Positions 27,303 through 35,760 of a stretch of DNA of 64,000 nt are shown here, piece by piece. The notes beneath the pieces were generated by a model, which saw nothing but the letters and a program-made list of their open reading frames with translations, made no database searches and was not told the origin of the DNA. How positions within the stretch are numbered: the first letter of the stretch is position 1; each line of letters opens with the position of its first letter. This DNA is from Imperialibacter sp040222815 (lineage in GTDB: Bacteria; Bacteroidota; Bacteroidia; Cytophagales; Cyclobacteriaceae), in NCBI RefSeq assembly GCF_040222815.1, contig NZ_JAVKCH010000040.1:434001-498000 (forward strand). The letters run 5' to 3'. Made by a program: the position numbers and the translations under genes.

Positions 27303-28637
27303 ATGAAGCGTAACTTCCCGCATCCCATTATGATCATGCTCTTGTTCATTGCTGCGGCCACCGCAATGACCTGGCTCGTTCCCGCTGGCGAATACGACCG
27401 GGTAATGGATGATACTACAGGCAGAGAGGTGGTGGTACAGGGAAGTTATCATAACATAGAAAATCAACCTGTCGCTTTCTTCGACATGCTGGTGGCCATC
27501 CCCAAAGGCATTGTGAGCAGCGCCGATGTCATTGCCTTCATACTTATTTTGGGTGGCAGCTTTTATGTGATTGAAAAAACAGGGGCCTTCAATGAAGCCC
27601 TGGGCTGGCTGGTGACCAAATTTAAGAATGCCGAAATGGCCCTGATGGTATTTGTTGGTGTCGTTTTTTGTATTGGAGGCGTGCTGAACGGCCTTGCAGA
27701 AGAAGTGATCGCCATGATGCCCATCATATTGTTGCTCACTGCCAAGACCGGCTACACCAAAGAAGCCGCTGTGGCGATAAGCTTCGGAAGCGCCAATATT
27801 GGGGGATCCTTTGGCCCGTCCAATCCTTTCGTTGTGTTAATTGCCCAGAAGGTAGCTGGTGTGGAGCCATTTTCTGATAGCCTGTTCCGTATCGCTTTTA
27901 CAGTCATTGCACTGGCTATCTGGATTTTCTTTGTTCTGAAGTACGGGAAATCAAAGGCAGGCAGCACGATGAACTCGGCATCCCCATCTCCCAAATTGTC
28001 GCTCAGGTCTGTGGCTATCTTGTCCCTTCTGCTGGTAACCTTTGGGATCATGATCTATGGGGCAGTAAAGCTGGAATGGGACTTTCTGCAAATGGCAGCT
28101 CCGTTCTTTGCCCTGGGAATCACTGCCGGTGTCATTGGGAAGTTAGGCTTCAACGGCACCGGGGAAGCTTACACTGCTGGCTTCAGAGACATGGTATTCG
28201 CCTGTGTAGTAGTTGGATTTGCCAGGGCCATTTTTCTGATTATGCAGGAGGGCCTGATTGTAGACACCATCGTGCATGCCCTGTTCTCGCCGCTGGATGG
28301 TCTCCCACAAATGATCACAGCTATTGGCATGATGATCTCTCACGTCATCATACACATTCCTGTTCCCAGCACTTCCGGGCAGGCGATGCTTACCATGCCA
28401 CTACTGGCACCCATTGCTGACCTCACCGGCATGTCACGCCAAATTGTGGTGCTGGCCTACCAGTATGGCGCCAGCCTCACCGATCTTATCACCCCCACTA
28501 ACGGCACACTCATGGCAGTGATTGCTGCGGCCGGCGTCGCCTACGACGACTGGTTCAGGTTTATCTGGAAGGCTCTGCTGACAATTTTTGGTGTGGCTGC
28601 TGTTGCCTTAATAATGGCCCTGCTGTTCAATATTTAG
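27303..28637 (+). CDS. YfcC/DcuC-type carrier
   Basis: A transporter of about 444 residues with some 11-12 transmembrane helices. It starts with the typical MKRNFPHPIMIMLLFIAAAT, then VPAGEYDRVMDDTTGREVVV, and contains the paired helix-hairpin motifs NGLAEEVIAMMPIILLL and HIPVPSTSGQAMLTMPLLAP expected of the C4-dicarboxylate anaerobic carrier (PF03606) family. Substrates in this family include amino acids and dicarboxylates; the specific one is not predictable. I chose ATG 27303 rather than the upstream start at 27279. Confidence 0.87.
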   Translation: MKRNFPHPIMIMLLFIAAATAMTWLVPAGEYDRVMDDTTGREVVVQGSYHNIENQPVAFFDMLVAIPKGIVSSADVIAFILILGGSFYVIEKTGAFNEALGWLVTKFKNAEMALMVFVGVVFCIGGVLNGLAEEVIAMMPIILLLTAKTGYTKEAAVAISFGSANIGGSFGPSNPFVVLIAQKVAGVEPFSDSLFRIAFTVIALAIWIFFVLKYGKSKAGSTMNSASPSPKLSLRSVAILSLLLVTFGIMIYGAVKLEWDFLQMAAPFFALGITAGVIGKLGFNGTGEAYTAGFRDMVFACVVVGFARAIFLIMQEGLIVDTIVHALFSPLDGLPQMITAIGMMISHVIIHIPVPSTSGQAMLTMPLLAPIADLTGMSRQIVVLAYQYGASLTDLITPTNGTLMAVIAAAGVAYDDWFRFIWKALLTIFGVAAVALIMALLFNI

Positions 28638-28732
28638 CCTGTCGGAGCTGATTTTTCAGCCCTTCCCTCACTTCGCTTCGCAAGAATTATTTAACCTAGA
28701 TGCAACCATTCTAAAACTTTGTCGTATATTGA

Positions 28733-28765
28733 TATCAAATTAATATCATATTAAATCATTCTGAT
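28733..28765 (+). promoter_or_regulatory. AT-rich dyad region before the SPFH operon
   Basis: In the 35 bases before the start codon, ttgatatcaaattaatatca forms an interrupted palindrome and tgatat recurs at the start codon. Upstream, aactttgtcgtat resembles a TTTG-type -33 element. This may be the promoter and a repressor site, but the region is AT-rich enough for chance matches. Confidence 0.3.
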
Positions 28766-29620
28766 ATGGACACTGAAAAGATTAACAAACCTACATCCGG
28801 CTATCCTATGATCGCATTATTCCTGATTTTTCTCATCGGTGGCATCCTTGGGCTGGCTGTAGCCCGCATGCCTTTGTCAGCCATTTTTGTCGTGCTGGCT
28901 ATTATGATGACTCCCGGTTTCTTTTTTGTGAACCCCAACGAGTCGAGAGTGCTTACCCTGTTTGGTGAATACAAGGGTACGGTGAAGAACAATGGTTTCT
29001 TTTTTGTTAACCCACTGTATCAAAAGCAGAAGATCTCTCTGCGTGCCCGCAACTTCGACAGCGAAAGACTGAAAGTGAACGACAAGCTGGGCAACCCAGT
29101 CATGATCAGTGTGATCCTTGTTTGGAAAGTGAAAGAGACTTTCAAAGCTGCCTTTGAGGTAGATGATTATGTGAGCTTCGTGCGGGTGCAGACAGATGCG
29201 GCAGTGAGAAAGCTGGCCGGTCGCTATCCTTACGACAATTTCGACGACCATGAAGAGGAAGTTTCGCTCAGGTCAGGCCTTGAGGAAGTGAATCACAACC
29301 TCGAAAAAGAGCTGGAAGAAAGGCTTGACATTGCTGGCATTGAAGTACTCGAAGCGAGAATTGGCTACCTGGCCTATGCAGAAGAAATTGCCCAGGCGAT
29401 GCTAAAGCGCCAACAAGCGACAGCTATTGTTGCTGCCAGATTCAAAATCGTGGAAGGAGCTGTGGGCATGGTGGAGGCGGCACTTGCAGAACTGTCTAAA
29501 AAACAGATCATTGACCTGGATGAAGACAAAAAGGCTGCAATGGTCAGCAACCTCATGGTTGTGCTTTGTTCCGACAAAGACACCAGCCCGGTTATCAATA
29601 CAGGAACCTTAAATCATTAA
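28766..29620 (+). CDS. SPFH (band 7/prohibitin-like) membrane protein
   Basis: A 284-residue protein. Two hydrophobic segments (residues 12-60) are followed by an SPFH domain starting at NPNESRVLTLFGEYKGTV, with LVWKVKETFKAAFEVDDYVSFV in the core and helical C-terminal stretch IEVLEARIGYLAYAEEIAQAML. SPFH proteins form large membrane-associated rings that organise proteases and membrane microdomains. It leads a four-gene cluster with a 50-residue protein, a membrane protein and an Arc-like protein, tightly spaced and probably one operon. Confidence 0.9.
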   Translation: MDTEKINKPTSGYPMIALFLIFLIGGILGLAVARMPLSAIFVVLAIMMTPGFFFVNPNESRVLTLFGEYKGTVKNNGFFFVNPLYQKQKISLRARNFDSERLKVNDKLGNPVMISVILVWKVKETFKAAFEVDDYVSFVRVQTDAAVRKLAGRYPYDNFDDHEEEVSLRSGLEEVNHNLEKELEERLDIAGIEVLEARIGYLAYAEEIAQAMLKRQQATAIVAARFKIVEGAVGMVEAALAELSKKQIIDLDEDKKAAMVSNLMVVLCSDKDTSPVINTGTLNH

Positions 29621-29623
29621 ACC

Positions 29624-29776
29624 ATGGAAAAGTATAAATTCTTAAAAAAAGGTGGTTTGGAAAGCCTGGAAAAGTTTGAAAGGAAATTGAATGAAATGGT
29701 GATGACAGGCTGGAGAGTAGTCAATTTCACTAATGATCATGGAGGGATTGTGGTGTTGCTTGAAAGGATACGGTAA
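29624..29776 (+). CDS. small DUF4177-like protein
   Basis: A 50-residue protein starting MEKYKFLKKGGLESLEKFE and containing LNEMVMTGWRVVNF and GIVVLLER. The strand-helix-strand layout with a GWRVV motif is like DUF4177 proteins. It begins 3 bases after the SPFH stop, and its stop codon overlaps the next start as TAATG. The conserved spacing supports a real gene. Function unknown. Confidence 0.75.
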   Translation: MEKYKFLKKGGLESLEKFERKLNEMVMTGWRVVNFTNDHGGIVVLLERIR

Positions 29777-30294
29777 TGACTGAGTTTAGAGAAACGCAAA
29801 GAATAGACAAAGGGCTACTTGTTTTTTTGGCCCTTATGTCTATTGGTGCCATTGTCGGCCCCCTGGTTTTGACTTATCAGGAAGCTCTGAAAGCAACCGG
29901 AGGTGATGGAAATGACATTACTGTAAAATATCTACTCATCGCAACGGGGGCCTTTGTTTTCACTGCATTGGTCTTCAGTTTAGTAGCCAGCCAACGATTA
30001 GAAATTGACATCAATAAATACAGGTTTCGCTTCAGGATGCCTCCGTTCGTCAAGTGGAAGGAAATTGCTCCCGAAGAAATAGAAAGCTTTCGGGTGGAAA
30101 AAGCAAAATGGTTTCAAAAGATGAGAAAAAGCCGCATGCACTACAATCCCTTTACGAAAAAGGCGTCGTACATGATGGCAAGGAAATATTTTGTAGAATT
30201 GAAGCTTATCAACGGAAAAACCATTTTGCTGTCAACTAATATGCCTGACGAGATGCTCAATGCTTTGACAGATTTTAAGTTGAACGGGAAATAA
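29776..30294 (+). CDS. hypothetical membrane protein with PH-like C-terminal part
   Basis: A 172-residue protein with two transmembrane helices (about 15-35 and 52-72) and a soluble C-terminal region beginning RLEIDINKYRFRFRMPPFVKW, followed by EIAPEEIESFRVEKAKWF and FVELKLINGKTILLSTNMPDE. This resembles bacterial PH-like or YcxB-type domains on a membrane anchor. Its start overlaps the preceding small gene by one base and the Arc-like gene follows after six bases. Confidence 0.75.
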   Translation: MTEFRETQRIDKGLLVFLALMSIGAIVGPLVLTYQEALKATGGDGNDITVKYLLIATGAFVFTALVFSLVASQRLEIDINKYRFRFRMPPFVKWKEIAPEEIESFRVEKAKWFQKMRKSRMHYNPFTKKASYMMARKYFVELKLINGKTILLSTNMPDEMLNALTDFKLNGK

Positions 30295-30300
30295 TTTGTG

Positions 30301-30456
30301 ATGGGGAAGAAAAAAGCATTTGTGATTCGAATTGACGAAGAGATGCTCAAATCTATTGAGAAGTGGGCTGCTGACGAATTTCGCAGCACCAATGGGCAGA
30401 TAGAATGGATCATCAACAAAGCCCTGAAAGATTCGGGAAGGGGAAAGAAGGATTAA
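30301..30456 (+). CDS. Arc-like ribbon-helix-helix protein
   Basis: A 51-residue protein, MGKKKAFVIRIDEEMLKSIE onward, with the short N-terminal strand FVIRID and two helices (EEMLKSIEKWAADEF, STNGQIEWIINKALKDS) of the Arc/MetJ ribbon-helix-helix fold; N, Q and W positions match the Arc family DNA-binding domain. It is the last gene of the SPFH cluster. It may repress the operon or act as a dimerising adaptor; the sequence does not decide. Confidence 0.82.
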   Translation: MGKKKAFVIRIDEEMLKSIEKWAADEFRSTNGQIEWIINKALKDSGRGKKD

Positions 30457-30539
30457 ACTTTCTTAACATAGCTCTTTCACCTTGCTTTCCCGCTAATTCA
30501 TGGCCTATTTGGCATCTGACAATTCATTATTTTTACGCT

Positions 30540-31319
30540 ATGAAAGCTGCACTTCTCCTCACTCAAGCCATTTTTGCATCTACCCTATCTTTTGCCCAGG
30601 TAATTCCCCTGCCCAATGCCCATGCTCACAACGACTACGAGCATGACAGACCGCTCTTCGATGCACTTTCGAACGGGTTCACCAGTGTAGAAGCCGACAT
30701 TTTCCTTATCAAAGACGAGCTTTATGTGACGCACAACAAGCCTGTTTCGTTGAAGAACACGAAGACCTTGACAGAACTCTACCTCCAGCCTCTCAACGAT
30801 GTTGTTAAGGGCAATAATGGACAGGTGTATCCGGGTTATAGTGGCTCATTTTTCCTCATGATCGATTTCAAAAACGATGCTGAGGGCACCTACACCAAAC
30901 TCATTGATCAGTTACAGCCATACAAACATCTGCTCAAAACAAAAACGCAGGACGGCCCGCTTACCATCTTCATCTCAGGTGAAAGACCTATTGGCGCAAT
31001 ATTAAACGACCCCGAGAACCTGATCAGCCTTGATGGCCGACCCAACGACCTTGGCCAGGGCATAACTGCTGATAAAATGCCTGTAGTAAGCACCTCCTTC
31101 AAGTCGCTTGGCTTCTGGAACGGCAACGGCGAAATTCCATTCGACATCCGGCTTAAGATCAGGCAGCTGAGCGATGCTGCCCATAAGGAAGGCAAAAAAT
31201 TAAGACTTTGGGCTACACCTGATGACCCGGCCTCGTGGCAAGTGTTGCTTGACAACGGCGTTGATTTGCTTAACGCCGACAATTTAACGGAACTAAAAAC
31301 CTTTCTACTGTCGAGATAA
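30540..31319 (+). CDS. secreted phosphodiesterase-like protein (AIM6/PI-PLC-like)
   Basis: About 259 residues with the signal peptide MKAALLLTQAIFASTLSFAQ. The mature protein begins with PNAHAHNDYEHDRPLFDAL, SVEADIFLIKDELYVTHNKP, a TIM-barrel phosphodiesterase pattern similar to glycerophosphodiester phosphodiesterase and AIM6-type proteins, with the metal-site HxHND and ExD motifs present. The C-terminal strand LRLWATPDDP and DLLNADNL fit the last barrel strands. The stop overlaps the mltA start (TAATG). Confidence 0.82.
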   Translation: MKAALLLTQAIFASTLSFAQVIPLPNAHAHNDYEHDRPLFDALSNGFTSVEADIFLIKDELYVTHNKPVSLKNTKTLTELYLQPLNDVVKGNNGQVYPGYSGSFFLMIDFKNDAEGTYTKLIDQLQPYKHLLKTKTQDGPLTIFISGERPIGAILNDPENLISLDGRPNDLGQGITADKMPVVSTSFKSLGFWNGNGEIPFDIRLKIRQLSDAAHKEGKKLRLWATPDDPASWQVLLDNGVDLLNADNLTELKTFLLSR

Positions 31320-32467
31320 TGACATCCAAATTGATAAGGCTTATTTTTGCCAGCCTCATTTTTCTTAGCCTTTCTTTCTCTCCGTTTGTGGCCAGCAGCC
31401 AAATTAAGCCAACAGGTATTGGCCATGGCTACGATTTCGAGGGAAACGGAAAAGACGATACAGCCGCCACATTGCCTCTGCTTTACACTAAAAAAGAAAG
31501 CTGGGAAGGGTTTCGGCAGGCGCTTGCGCACAGCGACTCGGCCCTGATCGCCTCTCTAAAAAACCAGTACCGATACCTCTTTTTGAAGGATCCCGATCAA
31601 AAGTACAACCTCGAAAACCTGAAACCGACCAACGAAAAGCTTCGAAATACATTGAGGGAGTTGATCCAAATGATCGAAAATCCAACAACTGCATCCTCGT
31701 TCAATCTGTACCAGATCAAAGGTGAGGACGGCAAAGGCAATGTGCATTTTACTGCCTACTTTACCCCGGTGTTGGATGCCAGCCCAATAGCTACTGAGAA
31801 ATACAAATACCCGATATACAAAAAGCCTTCGGACTCCGGCCAAAAGCCCCTTACCCGAAAGCAAATAGACGGCCAGGGTGCTTTGAAAAACAAAGACCTT
31901 GAAGTCGCCTGGACGTCCAGTCTCCTCGAAAATTACTTTCTGCAAGTGCAGGGCTCTGGTTATGCGGCCTTTCCCGACGGCTCACTACAGTTTTTGGCTT
32001 TTAATGGGCAAAACGGACTACCCTATTCCAGCCTGGGCAAGTACATGATTGCACAGGGACATATTTCAGAAAGCGACATTTCGTTGCAGAGTATCAGGAA
32101 TTGGTTTGAACAAAACCCCGACAGCCTTGAGACTATTCTTTACAAGAACCAGTCTTACACTTTCCTGGCACCTTTCAAAGAAGAGCCAAAAGGTGCCTAT
32201 GGCTTCCCTCTTACCCCGGAGCATTCCATTGCCGTCGACACGCAGTTTATTCCGCTGGGCGCTGTTTTGCTGGCCCGCTTGCCGGTGCTGGACGAAAGCG
32301 GCAAGCTATTGAGGCACGACTTCACCATTGTGACAGCCCAGGACAGGGGCGGCGCCATTAAAGGCCCCGGCCATGTAGACGTGTATATGGGAGTGGGCGA
32401 TGAAGCGCTCAAAAAAGCCAGTGCCATGCATCATTATGGCAATTTGTGGCTGATACTCGCTGATTAG
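31319..32467 (+). CDS. mltA: MltA-domain lytic murein transglycosylase
   Basis: A 382-residue protein with an N-terminal signal (LIRLIFASLIFLSLSFSPF). It has the MltA double-psi barrel region (FTAYFTPVLDASPI, YPIYKKPSDS, DLEVAWTSSLLENYFLQVQGSG) and the C-terminal 3D domain with FTIVTAQDRGGAIKGPGHVDVYMG carrying the catalytic aspartate. It cleaves peptidoglycan glycan strands to anhydro-muropeptides. No clear lipobox, unlike E. coli MltA. It is coupled to the preceding phosphodiesterase gene by a one-base overlap. Confidence 0.92.
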   Translation: MTSKLIRLIFASLIFLSLSFSPFVASSQIKPTGIGHGYDFEGNGKDDTAATLPLLYTKKESWEGFRQALAHSDSALIASLKNQYRYLFLKDPDQKYNLENLKPTNEKLRNTLRELIQMIENPTTASSFNLYQIKGEDGKGNVHFTAYFTPVLDASPIATEKYKYPIYKKPSDSGQKPLTRKQIDGQGALKNKDLEVAWTSSLLENYFLQVQGSGYAAFPDGSLQFLAFNGQNGLPYSSLGKYMIAQGHISESDISLQSIRNWFEQNPDSLETILYKNQSYTFLAPFKEEPKGAYGFPLTPEHSIAVDTQFIPLGAVLLARLPVLDESGKLLRHDFTIVTAQDRGGAIKGPGHVDVYMGVGDEALKKASAMHHYGNLWLILAD

Positions 32468-32570
32468 AGACTACAAAAGTTTCTTCAGAGGTGCTCCCTT
32501 TCGCAACAATCCTACGCCAGAAGCAATGCTGACCTTTCCTCTTCCTACCAAACTTTTGTAGTCTTTGAAG

Positions 32571-33467
32571 TCAAACAAAATCACGCATCAGCCTGATCAG
32601 CTGGGCCCGGCTCTTCACATCGGTCTTTTGGTAAATCCTCGAGGTGTGGTCTTTGATTGTCTGCAACGTTACAAACAGCGTATCGGCTATCTCCTGGTTG
32701 GTCTTGCCACTGTATATCTCGCCAATAATTTCTGACTCTCTTGATGTGAGCCCAAACCTGTTGATAAATGCCTCTTGCGAGGGCAGCTCGGTTCTTGGGA
32801 CTGATTCGTGCTTTACTGTATACACAAAGTAGACGGCCAGAAAAGTATTGCCAAAAAAGAAAAAGAAATGACCTATCGATTTAAACAAAATACCTTCCGA
32901 ACCTAGCAGGTACTGTACTGCGTAGAAGACGACCAAGGCCGCATTTGCCAGCACAAGCACCCATCGGCTCTGCCCCAACAACAAGGCAGTTTGTTTAGCG
33001 GCCAAAAGGATAAGTGAAAAAAGCGACGCAACAAAACCAAAGACAGCATAGGAATTTGGAAGCGCTGTCAGGCTACCCCATTCCAATGATCGATATTCCA
33101 CAACAATGAAGGCCACAGCTCCGACGAGAAGTGCAGGAACAATGGCCCGGTTCACCGTTTTGTCGTACATGCATTTGCACCAGTACATTTGCTGCGCCGC
33201 ACTGAAGATGATAAACGGAATGCCCAGCACAGTCAGCACCTTTGAAAAGGGTTTTACCTGTTCCGCAAAGGGCATAAAGGCGATGAAAGACTCACTCCAA
33301 AGGCTGTAGAAGCCAAAGGTGTACAACAAAATCAAAAAATACTGCAGGTGTTGGAAAGCTGGCAGCGTCTTCAGTTTAGTAAACCTGAAAATCACCATAA
33401 TGCCTCCTGCCGTCAGCGCCAGGCAAAAAATAAAGCTTATCCAGAATACCAGTCCTTCTATAGTCAT
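32571..33467 (-). CDS. membrane-anchored LuxR-type transcription regulator
   Basis: A protein of 298 residues. Seven hydrophobic helices occupy residues 5-220 and a LuxR helix-turn-helix forms the C-terminus: LTSRESEIIGEIYSGKTNQE, then ADTLFVTLQTIKDHTSRIYQ. This 7TM-LuxR arrangement suggests a sensor that regulates transcription from the membrane. ATG 33467 is preferred over TTG 33470. It is divergent from the membrane-protein gene at 33618 across a region full of AAAGTAGT-type repeats that could be its operator. Confidence 0.88.
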   Translation of the reverse strand: MTIEGLVFWISFIFCLALTAGGIMVIFRFTKLKTLPAFQHLQYFLILLYTFGFYSLWSESFIAFMPFAEQVKPFSKVLTVLGIPFIIFSAAQQMYWCKCMYDKTVNRAIVPALLVGAVAFIVVEYRSLEWGSLTALPNSYAVFGFVASLFSLILLAAKQTALLLGQSRWVLVLANAALVVFYAVQYLLGSEGILFKSIGHFFFFFGNTFLAVYFVYTVKHESVPRTELPSQEAFINRFGLTSRESEIIGEIYSGKTNQEIADTLFVTLQTIKDHTSRIYQKTDVKSRAQLIRLMRDFV

Positions 33468-33483
33468 CAAATAGTCAGTCGGT

Positions 33484-33562
33484 TACTTTGGCTAAAGTAT
33501 ACACCACTACCAAAGTAGCTTCAATACTAAAGTAGTGAAAGTAAAAACACTACTTTGGTAGT
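33484..33562. promoter_or_regulatory. array of CCAAAGTAGT-type sites in divergent promoter region
   Basis: Four related sites lie in 80 bases: tactttggctaaagta (33484-33499, itself a palindrome), cactaccaaagtag (33505-33518), tactaaagtagtg (33525-33537) and cactactttggtagt (33548-33562, opposite orientation). They sit between the start codons of the LuxR-type regulator and the gene at 33618. The arrangement looks like an operator cluster controlling both genes. Confidence 0.55.
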
Positions 33563-33617
33563 TAAAGGATGGCGGGCACTCCTCCTACATTTGAGTCATC
33601 AACAAAATTATATCTCA

Positions 33618-34349
33618 ATGTCAAACTCAAATGATTTCGCAACAACAACTCCCGGCGTAGGAAAGGCTTTGTCCTCTGGCTGGGAAACAATGAAAGTCAA
33701 CTTCCTGTATTTCTTTCTTATCATCATTTTGCTAAGCCTTCTTGATGGACTGATGGAACTATTTGGACGTGGCATCACCGGCGAAGGTAATTTCGTTAAA
33801 TCGCTTTTTAGTCTCGACTTCGAGCAAGGCATAACCCCAGGGATTATTTTTGCGGAGTTCCTCGCCGCCGCTCATTTTCTCCTGGTGATGCCGGTATTTG
33901 ACTATGGCGCTGACCTGATTTTCGTGCAGGGAGTAAGGCGACAAAAACTGGACTTTAAGGATTTCATTAATGGTGTTAATAATTACCTGACCATAATTCT
34001 TAATCACCTGCTGATAGTGGGACTAGTGGGCATGGCGTTGGTGGCTTTTATTATACCCGGCATTATCGTCGGCTGCAGATTGGCCTTCTCCTCCTACCTG
34101 GTGATGGACAAAGGACTTGACCCCATCAGCGCCGTAGAAACCAGCTGGAAGCTGACCAGGGGCCATGGCTGGAAGATCTTTGGTCTGGGCTTTTTATCCA
34201 TCTTTATTTTCATCCTCGGATTTATCTGCTTCTTTGTTGGCGTGTTCCCCGCCGTGATGTGGATCAAAGCGTCGTTTGCTTCATTGTATCAATCGGTGCT
34301 GGATGAAAAGGGTGAGGATTTCTTTCCTGCGAGTGAAGAGGCAGTTTGA
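33618..34349 (+). CDS. multipass membrane protein, glycerophosphodiesterase-membrane-domain-like
   Basis: About 243 residues from MSNSNDFATTTPGVGKALSSG; the upstream frame to 33555 has no support. Five or six hydrophobic segments include FLYFFLIIILLSLLDGLMEL, ILNHLLIVGLVGMALVAFII and IFGLGFLSIFIFILGFICFF, with the motif MDKGLDPISAVETSWKLTRG between them, typical of the YciC/DUF-type and GPDPase membrane-domain families. Function unknown. The last 42 codons are repeated at 35233-35358. Probably controlled by the divergent LuxR-type protein. Confidence 0.75.
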   Translation: MSNSNDFATTTPGVGKALSSGWETMKVNFLYFFLIIILLSLLDGLMELFGRGITGEGNFVKSLFSLDFEQGITPGIIFAEFLAAAHFLLVMPVFDYGADLIFVQGVRRQKLDFKDFINGVNNYLTIILNHLLIVGLVGMALVAFIIPGIIVGCRLAFSSYLVMDKGLDPISAVETSWKLTRGHGWKIFGLGFLSIFIFILGFICFFVGVFPAVMWIKASFASLYQSVLDEKGEDFFPASEEAV

Positions 34350-34381
34350 TCACTCGGTTAAAATGAGAGACAAAGCCTAAC

Positions 34382-34413
34382 AAAAAGCTTTTGCTATGTA
34401 GCAAGGGCTTTTT
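34382..34413 (+). terminator. intrinsic terminator after the gene ending at 34349
   Basis: aaaaagcttttgcta pairs with tagcaagggcttttt (two G-T wobbles) and exits into tttttgttg. The same terminator-type sequence (gcaagggctcttt) recurs in the SNase-tail/REP units further on, for example near 39160-39195 and 40845-40868. Confidence 0.8.
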
Positions 34414-34533
34414 GTTGCTAGTGGCACCAGCCAAAGGCATCCCACCAAGGTTCGGTGCAGGAATAGAATTTAGCTACTCAAGTCACGTATTTTTTTAACT
34501 TAGAGGCTTCGTAAATATTTAATTTCCTAACGA

Positions 34534-35067
34534 ATGGAAGAGTTCGTATTAAAAGCTAAACACTATCAGATTTTTCTGTCACTTTCGATTCCTTCTTTGA
34601 TCGCTGGCTTTGTGCCTAATTTTGACCCTACCATTCAACTTGTCAAAATTATTTTTGTTGGTCTGGCATTTACAGTGTGGATTTTTACACTAGGGAGAGC
34701 TTTAAATAATTGTATCCCAACACGGCATCAATTAAGTGAGACTTTCCTCATTATTAACTTCTTTGCCTTTGCCATAATATTTGCCCTAATAGCCATTCTT
34801 TTAGACTATCAGCTTCGCTTCTTTGGCTGGGCAGTGCTGATTCCCCTCTACATGCTGTTCAGCTTTGTTTACTTGTACTATTTTGCTTCCAAAGCCTTAA
34901 CAACTGCTGAAAAAAGAAAACGAACCTCGTTTGGAGAACATGTTGGTGAGATGATACTCTTGATGACAGGTTATGTGGGCATATGGTTTATACAACCACG
35001 CATTAACCAAATTTATGAGCAAAATAAGTCCAAAATACTATTGGAGGATACAGAAAATATCTCCTAA
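34534..35067 (+). CDS. hypothetical four-helix membrane protein
   Basis: A 177-residue protein with four hydrophobic helices (QIFLSLSIPSLIAGF, LVKIIFVGLAFTVWIFTLG, TFLIINFFAFAIIFALIAIL, GWAVLIPLYMLFSFVYLYYF) and a charged C-terminal tail. I cannot name a family. It is the only gene between the original and the displaced copy of the 3' end of the gene at 33618-34349, so it looks like inserted cargo. Base composition is more AT-rich than the flanking core genes. Confidence 0.6.
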   Translation: MEEFVLKAKHYQIFLSLSIPSLIAGFVPNFDPTIQLVKIIFVGLAFTVWIFTLGRALNNCIPTRHQLSETFLIINFFAFAIIFALIAILLDYQLRFFGWAVLIPLYMLFSFVYLYYFASKALTTAEKRKRTSFGEHVGEMILLMTGYVGIWFIQPRINQIYEQNKSKILLEDTENIS

Positions 35068-35076
35068 GCCGCCGCC

Positions 35077-35150
35077 GCTGGTGCGACCCTGCGCCTCGTA
35101 CCCGTTAAGTTACCACCTTCTGGAAATTGGTGCAGCCAAGCCGTATGAAC
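35077..35150. repeat. REP-like palindrome (inverted) plus SNase-tail fragment
   Basis: gctggtgcgaccctgcgcctcgtacc (35077-35102) is the REP-like palindrome of this island in reverse orientation. It is followed at about 35112-35148 by the plus-strand codons for LLEIGAAKPYEP, which match the end of the SNase pseudogenes (DYLLEIGAAKPWK) at 37938 and 39161. Confidence 0.6.
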
Positions 35151-35232
35151 CAAGAAGCTGCACGCTTCAATAAAAAAGCCACAAGCCTGCACGGCCCGGT
35201 TCGCAATCGCTAAACTTGCGGCAGAGGCGAAG

Positions 35233-35358
35233 ATTTGCTTCATTGTGGGGGTGTTCCCTGCTGTTATGTGGATCAAGGCTTCATTTGCCTCCTTGTACCA
35301 ATCGGTGCGGAATGAAAAAGGAGAGGATTTCTTTCCTGCGAGTGAAGAGGCCGTTTGA
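35233..35358 (+). pseudogene. displaced copy of the 3' end of the gene ending at 34349
   Basis: These 126 bases repeat 34224-34349 in frame through the stop codon. By my count there are 18 base differences, 15 of them silent, with only three residue changes. The N-terminal part of the gene is absent. The pattern is that of a tail from a diverged functional homologue, not of random decay. The rest of 35068-35442 has no gene I support. Confidence 0.82.
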
Positions 35359-35442
35359 TCTCGCTTGGAATAAGTGCGGCTAAGCCGAAGATACAATGCC
35401 AGGGTTTGATACTCTTTGCCAGGAGCAAACTGCTTGATAGTT

Positions 35443-35760
35443 TCAAGCAACCACATTTTCCTGGTGAACAGAAGACAGCATGGCAGTTTTTAAAAAGCCA
35501 CGCAAGCTGAGATCCTCATCGAGTGCCGCCCAATAAACCCCAGTTCTGCTTATTTCATATTGCTCTAGTTGTTCCAGAGTGGCAACCTTCAGAAGTCGAA
35601 ACTTGCTAATTGACTCCTTGAGCACTTTCTTATTGTTCAAAACCACCAGCATTAAGTCCAAATCAAGGTCAAAGAACAGCTTTTGTATTCTAAGGCCTTC
35701 CTGAAAAATCATGCTGTCTATTGGATCAAACTTCTTTTTACTTGTTTGAGAAGTACTCAT
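35443..35760 (-). CDS. DUF2442-like protein
   Basis: A 105-residue protein. The second half, KFRLLKVATLEQLEQYEIS followed by RTGVYWAALDEDLSLRGFL, matches the C-terminal signature of DUF2442 (a strand, a short helix, then the WxxLDEDLSL block). DUF2442 proteins often accompany DUF4160 proteins in suspected toxin-antitoxin pairs, but no DUF4160 gene is seen here. The start overlaps the stop of the membrane-protein gene upstream (four bases), so the pair is cotranscribed. Confidence 0.65.
   Translation of the reverse strand: MSTSQTSKKKFDPIDSMIFQEGLRIQKLFFDLDLDLMLVVLNNKKVLKESISKFRLLKVATLEQLEQYEISRTGVYWAALDEDLSLRGFLKTAMLSSVHQENVVA

Noticed and set aside
35064..35456. 130-residue minus-strand open frame
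   Set aside because: Most of it is antisense to the displaced gene tail and the REP/SNase fragment; no family resemblance.
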